Part shown: positions 8,256 to 17,085 of the stretch, in pieces | How the letters are laid out: every line of letters begins with the position of its first letter | How positions within the stretch are numbered: the stretch's first letter is position 1 | From: Thiohalocapsa halophila | GTDB lineage: Bacteria; Pseudomonadota; Gammaproteobacteria; Chromatiales; Chromatiaceae | Length of the DNA stretch: 64,000 nt | Assembly: GCF_016583825.1 (NCBI RefSeq) | Contig: NZ_NRRV01000002.1 | Span: forward strand, 94,651-158,650 | Direction of reading: 5' to 3' | Program-made: the position numbers and the translations under genes | Notes under the pieces: generated by a model | What the model was told of the DNA's origin: nothing | Database searches by the model: none | Seen by the model: the letters and a program-made list of their open reading frames with translations, nothing else

Positions 8256-9186
8256 GCACCAGTCCGTAGCGGCTGGCGAGGCGGTGGCTGCCGCCGGCGG
8301 GAATGGTGACTGCATCCGCGGCCGCATTGGTGGTCTCGACACAGACCATCTGCAGGTATTCGTCGTCGCCGAAGTCGCCCATTTGCTTGGACTGCTCGAT
8401 CCAGGGGTTCCACACCACCGCGGAGCCGCTGCCCTCGCGGTCGATGCGGATCTGGCGGCTCAGCGCAGGGTCGTCGATGACCAGCCGCTCGCCGGTGTCC
8501 AGATAGATGCGGTTCACGGGCCCGTCGAAGTTGATGGGGCCGGACTGGGTGATGTGCACGTCGACCTGCCCGGGGTCGGCCGCGCCCGGCTCGCTGCGAG
8601 CGACCTTGTCGATGTATTCGTAGCCCGCGAGGCCGAGCACCTGCACCCGGCGCACGTCGCCCACCTTGAAATAGCTGTGCAATGCCTGGGTGACGGTGAT
8701 TGGCGCCTCACCGGTATTGCGGGTGGTGAGCGCCACGCCCAAGGTGTCCGCGACGGTCACCTCCACCTCCAGCGCAAAGGCGTGCGGCCAGAGCGCGCGG
8801 CTGGCCTCGTCGTCGCGGCAGCCGAGGCGCACCCGCGTGCTGCCGTCCACCATGGCCTCGGTGCCCAGCAGCCGCCACTGCCGCGCCCGCACGAAGCCGT
8901 GGTCCGGGCGGCCCTTGGCCTCCGGGTCCGGCCCGAACCAGGGCCAGCACACTGGAATGCCGCCCTTGATGGCCTTGCCAGGCTGGAAGTAGGCATACTC
9001 GCTGACGAAGAGCAGGTCCTGCGCCGCCCGCTGCGGGTGGAAGGACAACACCTGCCCCCCATAGCTGGAGATCTCCGCGCGGGCGTGCTCGTTGTCGATG
9101 CAGATGATCGGAAAGCCGCCTTCGCCGGCACAGATGCTGAGCACGCCGGCGATGCCGAACTCTTCGTTCGCCTGGCCGATGTCCAT
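8248..9186 (-). CDS. D-hexose-6-phosphate mutarotase (YeaD-like)
   Basis: An aldose-1-epimerase-fold protein of 312 residues that should interconvert the anomers of glucose-6-phosphate and related sugars in the cytosol. Family features are GGQVLSFHPQ, KAIKGGIPVCWPWFGP, DHGFVRARQW and ALHSYFKVGDV, with the conserved His in the last. Translation from MDIGQANEEF is supported by AGGAG a few bases upstream; a longer frame to 9243 has no ribosome-binding site. It overlaps glnE by eight bases and forms a two-gene unit with it. Confidence 0.88.
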   Translation of the reverse strand: MDIGQANEEFGIAGVLSICAGEGGFPIICIDNEHARAEISSYGGQVLSFHPQRAAQDLLFVSEYAYFQPGKAIKGGIPVCWPWFGPDPEAKGRPDHGFVRARQWRLLGTEAMVDGSTRVRLGCRDDEASRALWPHAFALEVEVTVADTLGVALTTRNTGEAPITVTQALHSYFKVGDVRRVQVLGLAGYEYIDKVARSEPGAADPGQVDVHITQSGPINFDGPVNRIYLDTGERLVIDDPALSRQIRIDREGSGSAVVWNPWIEQSKQMGDFGDDEYLQMVCVETTNAAADAVTIPAGGSHRLASRYGLVHD

Positions 9187-9487
9187 AGAGGCTCCTGAAC
9201 GGCCGCTGCGGCCGGTTTGGTTGCTGCGCGTTACCGCGGACAATAGGGGCGATCGGCGCCGACGCGAGCCGCGCCGCGCGCGCCCGCCAGTATAACGACA
9301 AGCGCCGGGGTCAGGCGCAGCGCAGACACCGAGGCTTGCAGCCCGACCGCCCGACGGGCCGCTTGCAAGTCGGCGCCCGCCAAGTCAAAGCCAAGCGACG
9401 CGGCACAGGCACTCACCGAAGCTGCGCACACCGCAGGAGGCCGCCTGCCGCCGACCGCAGCGCCGGTAAAGCCGTCGGTGCGGACAG
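9187..9487. other. Intergenic region without a recognised gene
   Basis: Between two minus-strand genes. It should carry the promoter of the mutarotase-glnE unit. The longest frame here is Ala-rich and lacks a start signal or family resemblance. No clear hairpin-plus-T terminator is visible. Confidence 0.4.
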
Positions 9488-9754
9488 CTAGGCCAACAGC
9501 TCATCGGAAGAACTGCTGCTGTTGGACTGGAGCATGCGCGCGAAGCGCTCCGGGTCATGCTTGACGATCTGGATGTACTCGTCCAGCAGGGAGGGCCAGT
9601 TGCGCCCGCCGTGGGTGCGGATCTTGTCCAGGGCCACCAACAAGAGCTTGGCGGCGGCGCGTAGCTCGCGATCGTCGCCGTCGCCGTAATGGCTGGTGAG
9701 CGCCTCGAACAACGCCTCGACACGCTCGGTGGGACTCGGCTGCTTGGCAGACAT
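9488..9754 (-). CDS. Small conserved-looking protein of unknown function
   Basis: An 88-residue, probably helical protein starting MSAKQPSPTERVEALFEALT and containing RTHGGRNWPSLLDEYIQIVK. It ends in a run of serines (SNSSSSSDELLA). It has no signal peptide, membrane segment or known catalytic motif. The shorter start at 9754 is preferred because the frame to 9838 begins with Arg-rich, low-quality sequence. It lies just downstream of the O-methyltransferase gene on the same strand. I do not recognise the family; even amino acid use and a folded-looking core argue for a real gene. Confidence 0.6.
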   Translation of the reverse strand: MSAKQPSPTERVEALFEALTSHYGDGDDRELRAAAKLLLVALDKIRTHGGRNWPSLLDEYIQIVKHDPERFARMLQSNSSSSSDELLA

Positions 9755-9839
9755 AGCGCGGGGACCTTCGGCTGAAACACTTTGCCCGCCAGTATAGCCG
9801 GGCGAGGGTCGCCGCACGCTGCGCCAGCGCGGCCGCAAA

Positions 9840-10487
9840 TCAGCGCTTCAGCGCCAGCAGCAGCCCGTCGCGGATGGGCAGGATGCTGCCGGTCCACTGC
9901 GGGCTGTCGGCAATCAGGCGGGTGAAGCGGCGGATACCGGCGGTGGCCGGGTCGTCGGCGGCAGGATCGAGGACGCGGTTGCCCCAGAGCAGGTTGTCGA
10001 CGATGAGCACGCCGCCGGGGCGCAACTGGCGCTCGATCACCGGCAGCGACGCCGGATAGTCCTCCTTGTCGATGTCGCTGAAGATCAGATCGAAGCCACC
10101 GGCTTGCGCGGAGAGCGCGGCCACGGCCTCACCCACGTGGAAGCGCACAAGGTCCAGCAGCCCCAGCGCCGCCAAGTGCCGGCGGGCCTGCTCCGATAGG
10201 TCCTGCTCCCAGACGGTGTGATGCACCTCGCCGGCATCGCCATGGGTCTCCTTGAGGGCCCGGGCGAACCAAGCGGTGGAGTAGCCGAAGCCCGAGCCCA
10301 GCTCGAAGATCCGCCTTGCGCCGACCATGCGGGCGACCAGGTAGCACAGCTGCCCGCAAGCCGGACCGATGATCGGAAACCCCTCGGCGGCGGCGAGCGC
10401 CTCCATGGCGCGCAGCTCCGCCGGGCGGTCCGGCACCAGCTCGTCGAGATAGGACTGGAGCAGCGCGGGGAGCACGGAGTCGGACAT
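9840..10487 (-). CDS. SAM-dependent O-methyltransferase (class I)
   Basis: A 215-residue methyltransferase of the caffeoyl-CoA/catechol O-methyltransferase-like family that also includes the tRNA-modifying TrmR enzymes. SAM-binding motif I is FELGSGFGYSTAWFA (about 61-75). DLIFSDIDKEDYPASLP and GGVLIVDNLLWGNRV carry the metal-binding Asp and Asn residues of the family. The substrate cannot be told from sequence. It stands first in a short leftward pair with the 88-residue protein. Confidence 0.85.
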   Translation of the reverse strand: MSDSVLPALLQSYLDELVPDRPAELRAMEALAAAEGFPIIGPACGQLCYLVARMVGARRIFELGSGFGYSTAWFARALKETHGDAGEVHHTVWEQDLSEQARRHLAALGLLDLVRFHVGEAVAALSAQAGGFDLIFSDIDKEDYPASLPVIERQLRPGGVLIVDNLLWGNRVLDPAADDPATAGIRRFTRLIADSPQWTGSILPIRDGLLLALKR

Positions 10488-10652
10488 GGCAGCCCCTCAA
10501 AAGGCGGCGGGCGCGGCGGCCCGGGTGATTAGGAGAAGATTGCGTAGGCGGGCCGCAGATCAAGACGCGCGAGCCAGCCGGCGGCTGCCGCGCGCCGACG
10601 CGAGACTGTACAATGCTGCGCTGCATCAAAAGCGACTGGCGCCAACCGACCC

Positions 10653-11237
10653 ATGCTCATTTACCTGCACGGCCTGAACAGCTCCGGCAACTCCGACAAA
10701 GCGAACCGCCTGCGCGACGCCCTGGACCCGCTGCCGGTGCTGGCGCCGGATTATGCCCCACACCGCCCGCACGAGGCCGCGGCCCAGCTCACGGCCGTGC
10801 TGGAGCAGGTGGTCGCGGACCATGGGCCGCCGGTGCTGGTGGGCAGCTCCATGGGCGGCTTCTACGGGCGCTGGCTCATCACCCGCCTACCCTGTGCGCA
10901 TCTGTTCATGATCAACCCGGCGCTGCGGCCTTGGGCACAGCTGCGCGGGCACCTCGGCGAGCAGGTGACGGCCACCGGCGAGCGCTATCGGCTCACCCGT
11001 GAGCTGGCGGATCAGACCCGCGACTATGCCCCCGCCCGGCCCTGCGCCAACCTGTCAGCACCCACGACGCTGTTGTTGGACCTGGACGACGAGATCATCG
11101 ACACCCGGGCGGCGGCGGCGCTCTACCGCGGCTGTGCCCGGGTGCTGGCCTTTCCCGGCGGCGACCATGGCTTCCAGCACCTGGACGAGGTGCTGGATGT
11201 GATCAGGGATGCGCTCACGCCCGAGGCTTTGGCTTAG
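10653..11237 (+). CDS. YqiA/YcfP-type alpha/beta-fold esterase
   Basis: A 194-residue single-domain hydrolase opening with MLIYLHGLNSSGNSDKANRL, the hallmark start of the YqiA family. The nucleophile Ser66 lies in GSSMGGFYGRWL, and LDLDDEIIDTR and PGGDHGFQHLD provide the likely acid and His. E. coli YqiA hydrolyses short acyl esters; its natural substrate is unknown. It is transcribed divergently from the O-methyltransferase across a 165-base gap. No strong ribosome-binding site is visible. Confidence 0.85.
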   Translation: MLIYLHGLNSSGNSDKANRLRDALDPLPVLAPDYAPHRPHEAAAQLTAVLEQVVADHGPPVLVGSSMGGFYGRWLITRLPCAHLFMINPALRPWAQLRGHLGEQVTATGERYRLTRELADQTRDYAPARPCANLSAPTTLLLDLDDEIIDTRAAAALYRGCARVLAFPGGDHGFQHLDEVLDVIRDALTPEALA

Positions 11238-11358
11238 CTCACCGTCTCTGTCAGGCGTAGCTTGGCTAGGCGCCTAGCGAGGACAGCAAGCGCTGGCGGG
11301 TGTTGCGTCGGTCAGAGTCGAGCTAGGGGCCTGCGCCGATGCCGGTGAGGATGAGTGA

Positions 11359-12651
11359 CTAGCCGGCGCCGATAACCCGGCCAACGATGCGGAAGCCGGC
11401 GATATAGGTGCCGACGGCGGAGCCGAGGCTCGCGAGAATGAACACCAGCAGCACCCGCGAGACGCGGTTGCGCCACCAGCCGCGCAGCGTGGTGACGTCG
11501 TCGCGCAGCGCGCCGAAGTCGCCGACACTCGGGCGGCGCAGCATGAGCTCAGCGGCGCCCGTGACCATACCGGCACCGATGGTGGGGTTCAGAGACGTGA
11601 GTGGTGCCGCGCAGAAGGCTACCAGGACGGTCAGCGGGTGCGCGGCGGCGACGGCGGCGCCGAGTGCCGACAGCCCGCCGTTGATGAGAACCCAGTCCCA
11701 GATCAGATTCCAGCCCAGCTCCTGGCTGCGGGTGAAGCCGTAGGCGAAGACGCCGAGGATGGCGGTCACCACCACCCAAGGAAAGACCCGCCAGAAGCGT
11801 GACGGCGGCGGCACCCGATCCAGGGCGGCGATGGTCTCGGCGGGATCCGCGGCCAGTGCACCCGGCGCCGTCAGCTGCTCGGCGACGCCAGCGAGATGAC
11901 CGGCACCGAGCACCGCCAGCACCCGCTGGTGGCCGCCGGCGGCGAGCTCCTGGCGTAGGCGGGCTGCCATGTAGCGGTCGCGCTCGGTGATGAGGGGCTC
12001 GAAGAGGTCTGCGCGGTCCGCGGCGAACTCGGCGAAGGTGGTCTCCAGCACGTCGCCCTGCTTGAGCCGCTCGATCTCCTCCTCGCTGACGGATTCCCGC
12101 GAGAGCATACCCGCCAGGAGCCCGGAGAAGAGATTGAGGCGCTTCCACCAGCCCAGATTGGCCGCGGCGCGGCGCAGCGTGACGCCGATATCGCGGTCCA
12201 CCAGCAGCACCGGCAGGCCGCGCTCGTGCGCCAGCTGGATGGCGGCCCGCTGTTCGGCCCCGGGCTCGATGCCGAACTGATCGGCGAGCCGCTGCTGGTA
12301 GGCGGCCAGGGCTAGGCTCGCGGAGACCACATAGACGCGCTGCTCGCGAACGACGGCGAAGAGGTCCATGCGGTTCAGCCGATCCGGGTCGGTCAGGGAC
12401 TCGAAGCGGCTCGGGCAGAGCTCCACGGCGACCGCGTCGAAGCCCACACCGGAGCCGGCGCCGGCGCCGGCGAGCAGCTTGCGCACCTGCGCCTCGCTGG
12501 CGCGGGAGACATGTGCCGTGCCGAGCAGCTGGATCTCGGCGCCGTGCAGATGGACCTCCTTGACGGGCTCCGGGGCCGCCGCGCCCGCGGCGGCATCCTG
12601 CTGGGGGTGCGGCTGGGGGCTGGGCTGCGGGTTCTCCGGGGGGCTTGTCAC
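11359..12651 (-). CDS. TraB/PrgY-family membrane protein
   Basis: A TraB-family protein of 430 residues. The N-terminal domain has the diagnostic LLGTAHVSRASEAQVRKLL, VAVELCPSRFESL, and AVLGAGHLAGV motifs. The C-terminal third holds several membrane segments (WVVVTAILGVFAYGF, LSALGAAVAAAHPLTVLVAF, VLLVFILASLGSAVGTYIAG). Enterococcal members inactivate peptide pheromones; the role in gammaproteobacteria is unknown, though the fold resembles EreA/ChaN-type enzymes. No ATG exists near the domain start. The GTG at 12651, behind an AAGGAG about 12 bases upstream, is taken as the start. Confidence 0.85.
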   Translation of the reverse strand: MTSPPENPQPSPQPHPQQDAAAGAAAPEPVKEVHLHGAEIQLLGTAHVSRASEAQVRKLLAGAGAGSGVGFDAVAVELCPSRFESLTDPDRLNRMDLFAVVREQRVYVVSASLALAAYQQRLADQFGIEPGAEQRAAIQLAHERGLPVLLVDRDIGVTLRRAAANLGWWKRLNLFSGLLAGMLSRESVSEEEIERLKQGDVLETTFAEFAADRADLFEPLITERDRYMAARLRQELAAGGHQRVLAVLGAGHLAGVAEQLTAPGALAADPAETIAALDRVPPPSRFWRVFPWVVVTAILGVFAYGFTRSQELGWNLIWDWVLINGGLSALGAAVAAAHPLTVLVAFCAAPLTSLNPTIGAGMVTGAAELMLRRPSVGDFGALRDDVTTLRGWWRNRVSRVLLVFILASLGSAVGTYIAGFRIVGRVIGAG

Positions 12652-12830
12652 GGCGGCGACGGGCTCCTTGGGGTCAAACAGTGCATGATAGCGCAACCCC
12701 TGCGCCCACCGGTGGCCGCGGCGGCATTGGCCGGCGCCGAAGCGGGGTTTATGATGCAGCCGAGCCGATCTTGCGTCAGGTCGGCCAACACCGGCCGCCA
12801 AGTCCGCCCCTCCGTACGCAGTCCCTTGCC

Positions 12831-13256
12831 ATGCCCAGCTATGCTCCCGTCGCACCAGCGCTGCTGCCGGCGCTGCTCCTAGGGCTCGCCGCCGTGCTCG
12901 CCCTGCCCGGCTGCGCCAACATGGAGCGCGAGCGCAAAGCCAGCGCGCTCCAGGCCAGCACCAACGCCTACCGCGAGGCACTGCGCTGGGGCTACTGGCG
13001 CGCGGCCGTCGAGCTGCTGCACCCGGACGCGCGCGAAGAGCTGGACCTGGAGCCGCTGGAGAACATCCGTGTCACGAGCCTCGAAGTGGTCCGCCCCATG
13101 AGCATCACGCCCGACGGTAAGGCGCTCAGACTGGTGCAGATCGACTATGTCCTGGAGGACGAGCAGCGAGTGAAGCGGGTGCTGGATCGCCAAGACTGGC
13201 GCTGGGACGACAGCCTCGCGGCTTGGCTACTGCACAGCGGGCTGCCGGCCTTCTAA
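12831..13256 (+). CDS. Small predicted lipoprotein of unknown function
   Basis: A 141-residue protein with a lipoprotein signal (ALLPALLLGLAAVLALPGC) and lipobox LPGC, followed by a compact domain with AYREALRWGYWRAAVELLHP and DYVLEDEQRVKRVLDRQDWR. This resembles small periplasmic proteins with an NTF2-like cone fold, but I cannot name the family. The start at 12831 is chosen so that the signal peptide is N-terminal. It lies nine bases upstream of the AI-2E transporter and is probably co-transcribed with it. Confidence 0.72.
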   Translation: MPSYAPVAPALLPALLLGLAAVLALPGCANMERERKASALQASTNAYREALRWGYWRAAVELLHPDAREELDLEPLENIRVTSLEVVRPMSITPDGKALRLVQIDYVLEDEQRVKRVLDRQDWRWDDSLAAWLLHSGLPAF

Positions 13257-13265
13257 ACGCTGCGC

Positions 13266-14393
13266 ATGTCCATGGCAGAGCAAAACGGCTTCACTCCGGC
13301 GGCGCGCTTTCTGCTCGTGGCCGGCGCCTTCGTGGTGGTGGTGGCCGGGCTGAAATCGGCGTCGAACCTGGTAACCCCCTTCCTGCTGGCGGTGTTCATC
13401 GCAGTATTGGTGGTGCCGCCGCTGCAATACATGCGCAGCCACGGCCTGCCGGCGTGGGCTGCAATGCTGGTGGTAGTGGCGACACTTGTCGGGGCCGGGA
13501 GCGCCGTCGTGGGGCTGTTCAGCGGCTCGCTCAACGATTTCAACGCGAGCCTGCCGAGCTATCAGGAGCGGGTGAAGGGCCTGACCGGAGAGCTCGTCAC
13601 CTGGCTCGACAACGTCGGCATCCATGTCTCGCGCCAGGCGGTCAATTCCATCATCGACCCAGGCCGCATCTTCGGCATGGCAACGGAGCTGATCCGAGGG
13701 ATCGGCGGCGTGCTGACCAACGCCTTCCTGATTTTGCTGACGGTGATTTTCATCCTGTTCGAGGCCAACAGCCTGCCCAGCAAGCTGCGTGCGGCCCTGC
13801 GGCAGCCGGAGGCTTCGCTGAGCCACCTGCACGAGGTGATGCACACCATCAACCGCTACATGTTTCTCAAGTTTTGCACCAGTGTGCTCACCGGCGTTTT
13901 GCTCTGGGCCTGGCTGCGCTTCCTTGGCGTGGACTTTCCGGCCATGTGGGGCATGCTCGCGTTCCTGCTGAACTTCGTGCCCACCATCGGCTCCATCATC
14001 GCCGGGGTACCGCCGATCATGCTGGCCCTGATCCAGCTCGGTGTCGAGGACGCGCTGCTGGTGACCATCGGGTACATGGTGGTGAACGTCTCCATCGGCA
14101 ATTTCCTGGAGCCGCGCGTCATGGGTCAGGGGCTGGGATTGTCCACACTGGTGGTCTTTCTGTCGCTGATCTTCTGGGGCTGGGTGCTCGGGCCTTCCGG
14201 CATGTTCCTGTCGGTACCCCTGACCATGGCACTCAAGATCGGCTTCGGCGCGAATACCCAGACCTACCCCATCGCAGTCATGCTCGGCCCAGCCGACGAG
14301 GCCCGTGCGCTGGTGGCCGCGGGTCGCAGCAATTCCCTGCCGCTGACACCCCCCGAGGACAGTGCCGCCGGCGAGCTGGATCCCGGAGCCTGA
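13266..14393 (+). CDS. AI-2E family transporter (PerM/TqsA-like)
   Basis: A 375-residue inner-membrane protein with about eight hydrophobic segments arranged as in the family: an N-terminal pair, a long amphipathic linker (LNDFNASLPSYQERVKGLTG), then LLTVIFILFEANSLPSKLRA and the signature region LAFLLNFVPTIGSIIAGVPP ending FLEPRVMGQGLGLSTLVVF. Members export AI-2 or act as Na+/H+ antiporters; the substrate here is unknown. The start is close behind the lipoprotein gene. Confidence 0.9.
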   Translation: MSMAEQNGFTPAARFLLVAGAFVVVVAGLKSASNLVTPFLLAVFIAVLVVPPLQYMRSHGLPAWAAMLVVVATLVGAGSAVVGLFSGSLNDFNASLPSYQERVKGLTGELVTWLDNVGIHVSRQAVNSIIDPGRIFGMATELIRGIGGVLTNAFLILLTVIFILFEANSLPSKLRAALRQPEASLSHLHEVMHTINRYMFLKFCTSVLTGVLLWAWLRFLGVDFPAMWGMLAFLLNFVPTIGSIIAGVPPIMLALIQLGVEDALLVTIGYMVVNVSIGNFLEPRVMGQGLGLSTLVVFLSLIFWGWVLGPSGMFLSVPLTMALKIGFGANTQTYPIAVMLGPADEARALVAAGRSNSLPLTPPEDSAAGELDPGA

Positions 14394-14441
14394 GCCTCCG
14401 CCGCGCAATCCAATGTCCTTGCCCGCTCCCTTGGCAATGCC

Positions 14442-14807
14442 GTGAGCCTCACCATCGATAGCTTGGGCGCCCTGCTGGTGGTGCTGCTCGTCAGCTGGCT
14501 ATGGCTGAATACGCTCAGAGCCCGCGAGCTGGCACTCGCGCAAGCGCGCCGCGCCTGCCAGCGGGCCGATGTGCAGTTGCTGGATCAAGCCGTGGCGCTG
14601 CGCGGTATGGCGCTCGTGTGGACGCCCAGAGGCGTGAGGCTGCGCCGGCGTTATCGCTTCGAGTTCAGCAGCGACGGCGTGGAGCGACGTACCGGCCAGC
14701 TGGCACTGCTCGGGCTGCGGCTGGAGTCCCTGTGGCTGGAGCCGGATGATACCAACCCAGATGGCGGGCCCGACGACGGGGCGGCGCGCGGGCGCTTCGA
14801 GCCCTGA
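14442..14807 (+). CDS. DUF3301-type single-pass membrane protein
   Basis: A 121-residue protein beginning at GTG with one N-terminal membrane helix (LGALLVVLLVSWLWLNTLRA). A soluble region follows with RRACQRADVQLLDQAVALRG and LRRRYRFEFSSDGVERRTGQ, the pattern of the DUF3301 family. Function is unknown. It follows the transporter gene by 48 bases and converges on sspB. Confidence 0.8.
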   Translation: MSLTIDSLGALLVVLLVSWLWLNTLRARELALAQARRACQRADVQLLDQAVALRGMALVWTPRGVRLRRRYRFEFSSDGVERRTGQLALLGLRLESLWLEPDDTNPDGGPDDGAARGRFEP

Positions 14808-14835
14808 ATCGGGCTTTCGCCGAGCCTTGTGGAGG

Positions 14836-15255
14836 CTATTTGATGACGCGCAGATTGGGGCGCGAGGGCTTCTTGCTGTCGTCATCGCCGGCGACGTCCT
14901 CACCGCCGCCGGCCGCGTCGGCGTCGGCCGCCTCGTCCTCGGTCGGCTCCTCATCCGGGAACAGCATGCCCTGGCCGTTCTCGCGGGCGAACAGGCCAAC
15001 GACGGCCTGTGGCGCCAGCTCGATGGAGAAGGGCTGCCCGCCGAAGCGGGCGGAGAAGTGGATCAGGTCGTTGCCGATCTGAAACCCATGCACGGCCTGC
15101 GGCGCCACATTCAGCACGATACGCCCGTTCTCCGCGAACTCCATAGGGACGATCGCGCTGGGGTGCTCAACGTCCACCATCAGGTGTGGCGTCATGTCAT
15201 TGTCGATGATCCACTCGTAGATGGCGCGAATCAGATAGGGGCGGTTGGAGGTCAT
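14836..15255 (-). CDS. sspB: ClpXP specificity-enhancing factor SspB
   Basis: Delivers SsrA-tagged peptides from stalled ribosomes to ClpXP. The 139-residue protein starts MTSNRPYLIRAIYEWIIDND and contains TPHLMVDVEHP, IVLNVAPQAVHGFQIGNDLI and FSARFGGQPFSIELAPQAVV, the peptide-binding groove. The acidic linker (EEPTEDEAADADAAGGGED) and the short C-terminal ClpX-binding tail (RPNLRVIK) are both present. It directly follows sspA, the usual gene order behind petABC. Confidence 0.93.
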   Translation of the reverse strand: MTSNRPYLIRAIYEWIIDNDMTPHLMVDVEHPSAIVPMEFAENGRIVLNVAPQAVHGFQIGNDLIHFSARFGGQPFSIELAPQAVVGLFARENGQGMLFPDEEPTEDEAADADAAGGGEDVAGDDDSKKPSRPNLRVIK

Positions 15256-15317
15256 GGCGGTCACCGGATGAACGGTGCTGGCAATGCGGCGGCTCAGGAG
15301 GATGATCGGATGCGGCG

Positions 15318-15926
15318 TCAGGCCAGGTCGGCAACCATTTCGCGCTCGGCTTCCGACAGGCTGCGCCGGAAAGACGGCCACTCGAACAGGCGGGTGCTGT
15401 ACTCCGTCACGGCGACGGCGGCGGCCGGCAGATCCACGCCCAGCGCCGGCAGCCGCCACAGCAATGGTGCGATACAGCAGTCCACCAGCGAGAACTCGTC
15501 GCTCATGAAGAAGGCGCTCGCGGCAAATATAGGCGCCGATGTGGTGAGGCTATCGCGCAGCGCGTCGCGGGCCGCCGTGGCGGCGGCGTCGTCTCCGTGC
15601 ACGATCTGGCCCACGAGCGAGTACCAATCCCGGTCGATTCGGTGCATCAGCAGGCGGGCGTTCGCCCGCCCCACCGGATCTACCGCCAGCAGCGGCGGGT
15701 GCGGGAAACGCTCGTCCAGATACTCCATGATGATCTGGGACTCATAAAGCGCCAAGTCGCGATCCACCAATGTGGGCACGGTACCATAGGGATTCGCCTC
15801 GAGGACTTCGGGCGGCAGGTCCTGAGCATCCACATCGACGATGGTGATGTTGATCTTTTTTTCCGCCAGCACCATGCGCACGCGGTGGCAGTAGGGACAT
15901 TTCGGATCGGAGAAGAGCGTCATCAC
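15318..15926 (-). CDS. sspA: Stringent starvation protein A
   Basis: A glutathione S-transferase-fold protein of about 202 residues that binds RNA polymerase and adjusts transcription in starvation and acid stress. It opens MMTLFSDPKCPYCHRVRMVL, then shows ANPYGTVPTLVDRDLALYES and YLDERFPHPPLL. Two consecutive ATGs are possible starts; GAGTTGAGG lies just upstream. It lies between petC and sspB on the same strand. Confidence 0.93.
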   Translation of the reverse strand: MMTLFSDPKCPYCHRVRMVLAEKKINITIVDVDAQDLPPEVLEANPYGTVPTLVDRDLALYESQIIMEYLDERFPHPPLLAVDPVGRANARLLMHRIDRDWYSLVGQIVHGDDAAATAARDALRDSLTTSAPIFAASAFFMSDEFSLVDCCIAPLLWRLPALGVDLPAAAVAVTEYSTRLFEWPSFRRSLSEAEREMVADLA

Positions 15927-16344
15927 ACCTCAACTCTCGGCAGCCGCCGGCATGGCACATCGGCGACGCCCGCCTGGCTGCCGGCAATCCAGGGGCGTGT
16001 GTCCTACGGAAGCGTGGCGCGCCGGCAACTTGCACGGCGGCAGATATCGACATCCGAGCCGCTAGGATACACCGAATCGGGTTTGTCCATTTCCCGGACG
16101 CAAGGCTGCTATGCAGGGCTGGCAAGAGCCCGCTGCCGCCGGCCCCGACCCGATGTTCGGCGCCTTGCACAGACGTCAGCGCCCGCGGCCCCCGACGTGG
16201 TGGCCGGGGAAGCGCGGGCGCTGATGGCGGCAATCAGCGACGCTCGGGCTGCGTCGCATCGGCCGGCCGCCTGGGTCTTGCCAAGGGGTCCTGCCAGGGG
16301 GGCCCTGCCAGGGGGGGCCCTGCCAGGCGTGCCTGGCGCGGTCC
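15927..16344. other. Intergenic region between petC and sspA with GC-rich hairpin repeats
   Basis: No gene is seen. The part next to sspA should hold its promoter. At 16284-16340, just past the petC stop, three tandem copies of a 15-16 base unit built on CCTGCCAGGGG occur, ending in the perfect inverted repeat GCCAGGC-GT-GCCTGGC. This is a candidate transcription terminator or RNA-processing structure for the petABC message, though it lacks a T tract. Confidence 0.5.
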
Positions 16345-17085
16345 TCAGTGCACGTCTTTCCAGAATTCCTTCTTCAGGTAGTAGGCGAGAATGAACATTA
16401 GGCCCAGGAAGAGCAGCACATAGAGGCCCAGGCTGCGACGCTCGAGCTTGTAGGGCTCGCCGACATAGGTGAGGAAGTTGGTGATGTCCCGGACCATGGT
16501 GTCGTACTCTTCAGTCGTCAGCTCGCCAGCCTCCACCAGCTCAACGTCCACCACCCGCGGCTCGCCGCCGCCATCGCCGTGATGCTCTGCATAGACGGGC
16601 TTTTGGACACCCTGAAGATTACTCAGAGCATGCGGCATACCCACCTTGGGGAACACGAGATTGTTGACGCCGTAGGGCCGCGAGTCGTCGACGTAGTAGG
16701 TCTTCAAATAGGTATAAACCCAGTCGGGGTCACGCCAACGCGTTACCAGGCTCAGATCCGGAATCTCGGTGCCGAACCATTGCTCCCCATCCGCGGGCCG
16801 CACCGCGTTGGTCATCATGTCCGTTGGCCTGGCGTCACCGAAGATCAAGTTCTCGCGAAGCTCGTCCTCCGGGATGCCCAAATCCTCGGCCATACGCCGG
16901 TAGCGCATGTATTTGAGCGAATGGCAGCCCTGGCAGTAGTTGGCGTAGTACTTGGCGCCGCGCTGCAGCGATGCCTTGTCTTTCAAGTCGATGTTGGCAT
17001 CCTCCAGCTCCGGGCCGTGGCCGCCGGCGGCGCCGACGGTGAAGGGAAGCAGCAGCAGGATGCCGGCGATCAGGAGCTTGTTCAT
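16345..17085 (-). CDS. petC: Cytochrome c1 of the bc1 complex
   Basis: The c-type haem subunit that passes electrons from the Rieske protein to a soluble cytochrome. The 246-residue protein has a signal peptide (MNKLLIAGILLLLPFTVGAA), the haem-attachment motif CQGCH at 51-55, a Met-containing VGMPHALSNLQG loop as the likely sixth ligand, and a C-terminal anchor (LYVLLFLGLMFILAYYLKKE). Its ATG overlaps the cytochrome b stop codon (ATGA), so translation is coupled. It is the last gene of petABC. Confidence 0.95.
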   Translation of the reverse strand: MNKLLIAGILLLLPFTVGAAGGHGPELEDANIDLKDKASLQRGAKYYANYCQGCHSLKYMRYRRMAEDLGIPEDELRENLIFGDARPTDMMTNAVRPADGEQWFGTEIPDLSLVTRWRDPDWVYTYLKTYYVDDSRPYGVNNLVFPKVGMPHALSNLQGVQKPVYAEHHGDGGGEPRVVDVELVEAGELTTEEYDTMVRDITNFLTYVGEPYKLERRSLGLYVLLFLGLMFILAYYLKKEFWKDVH

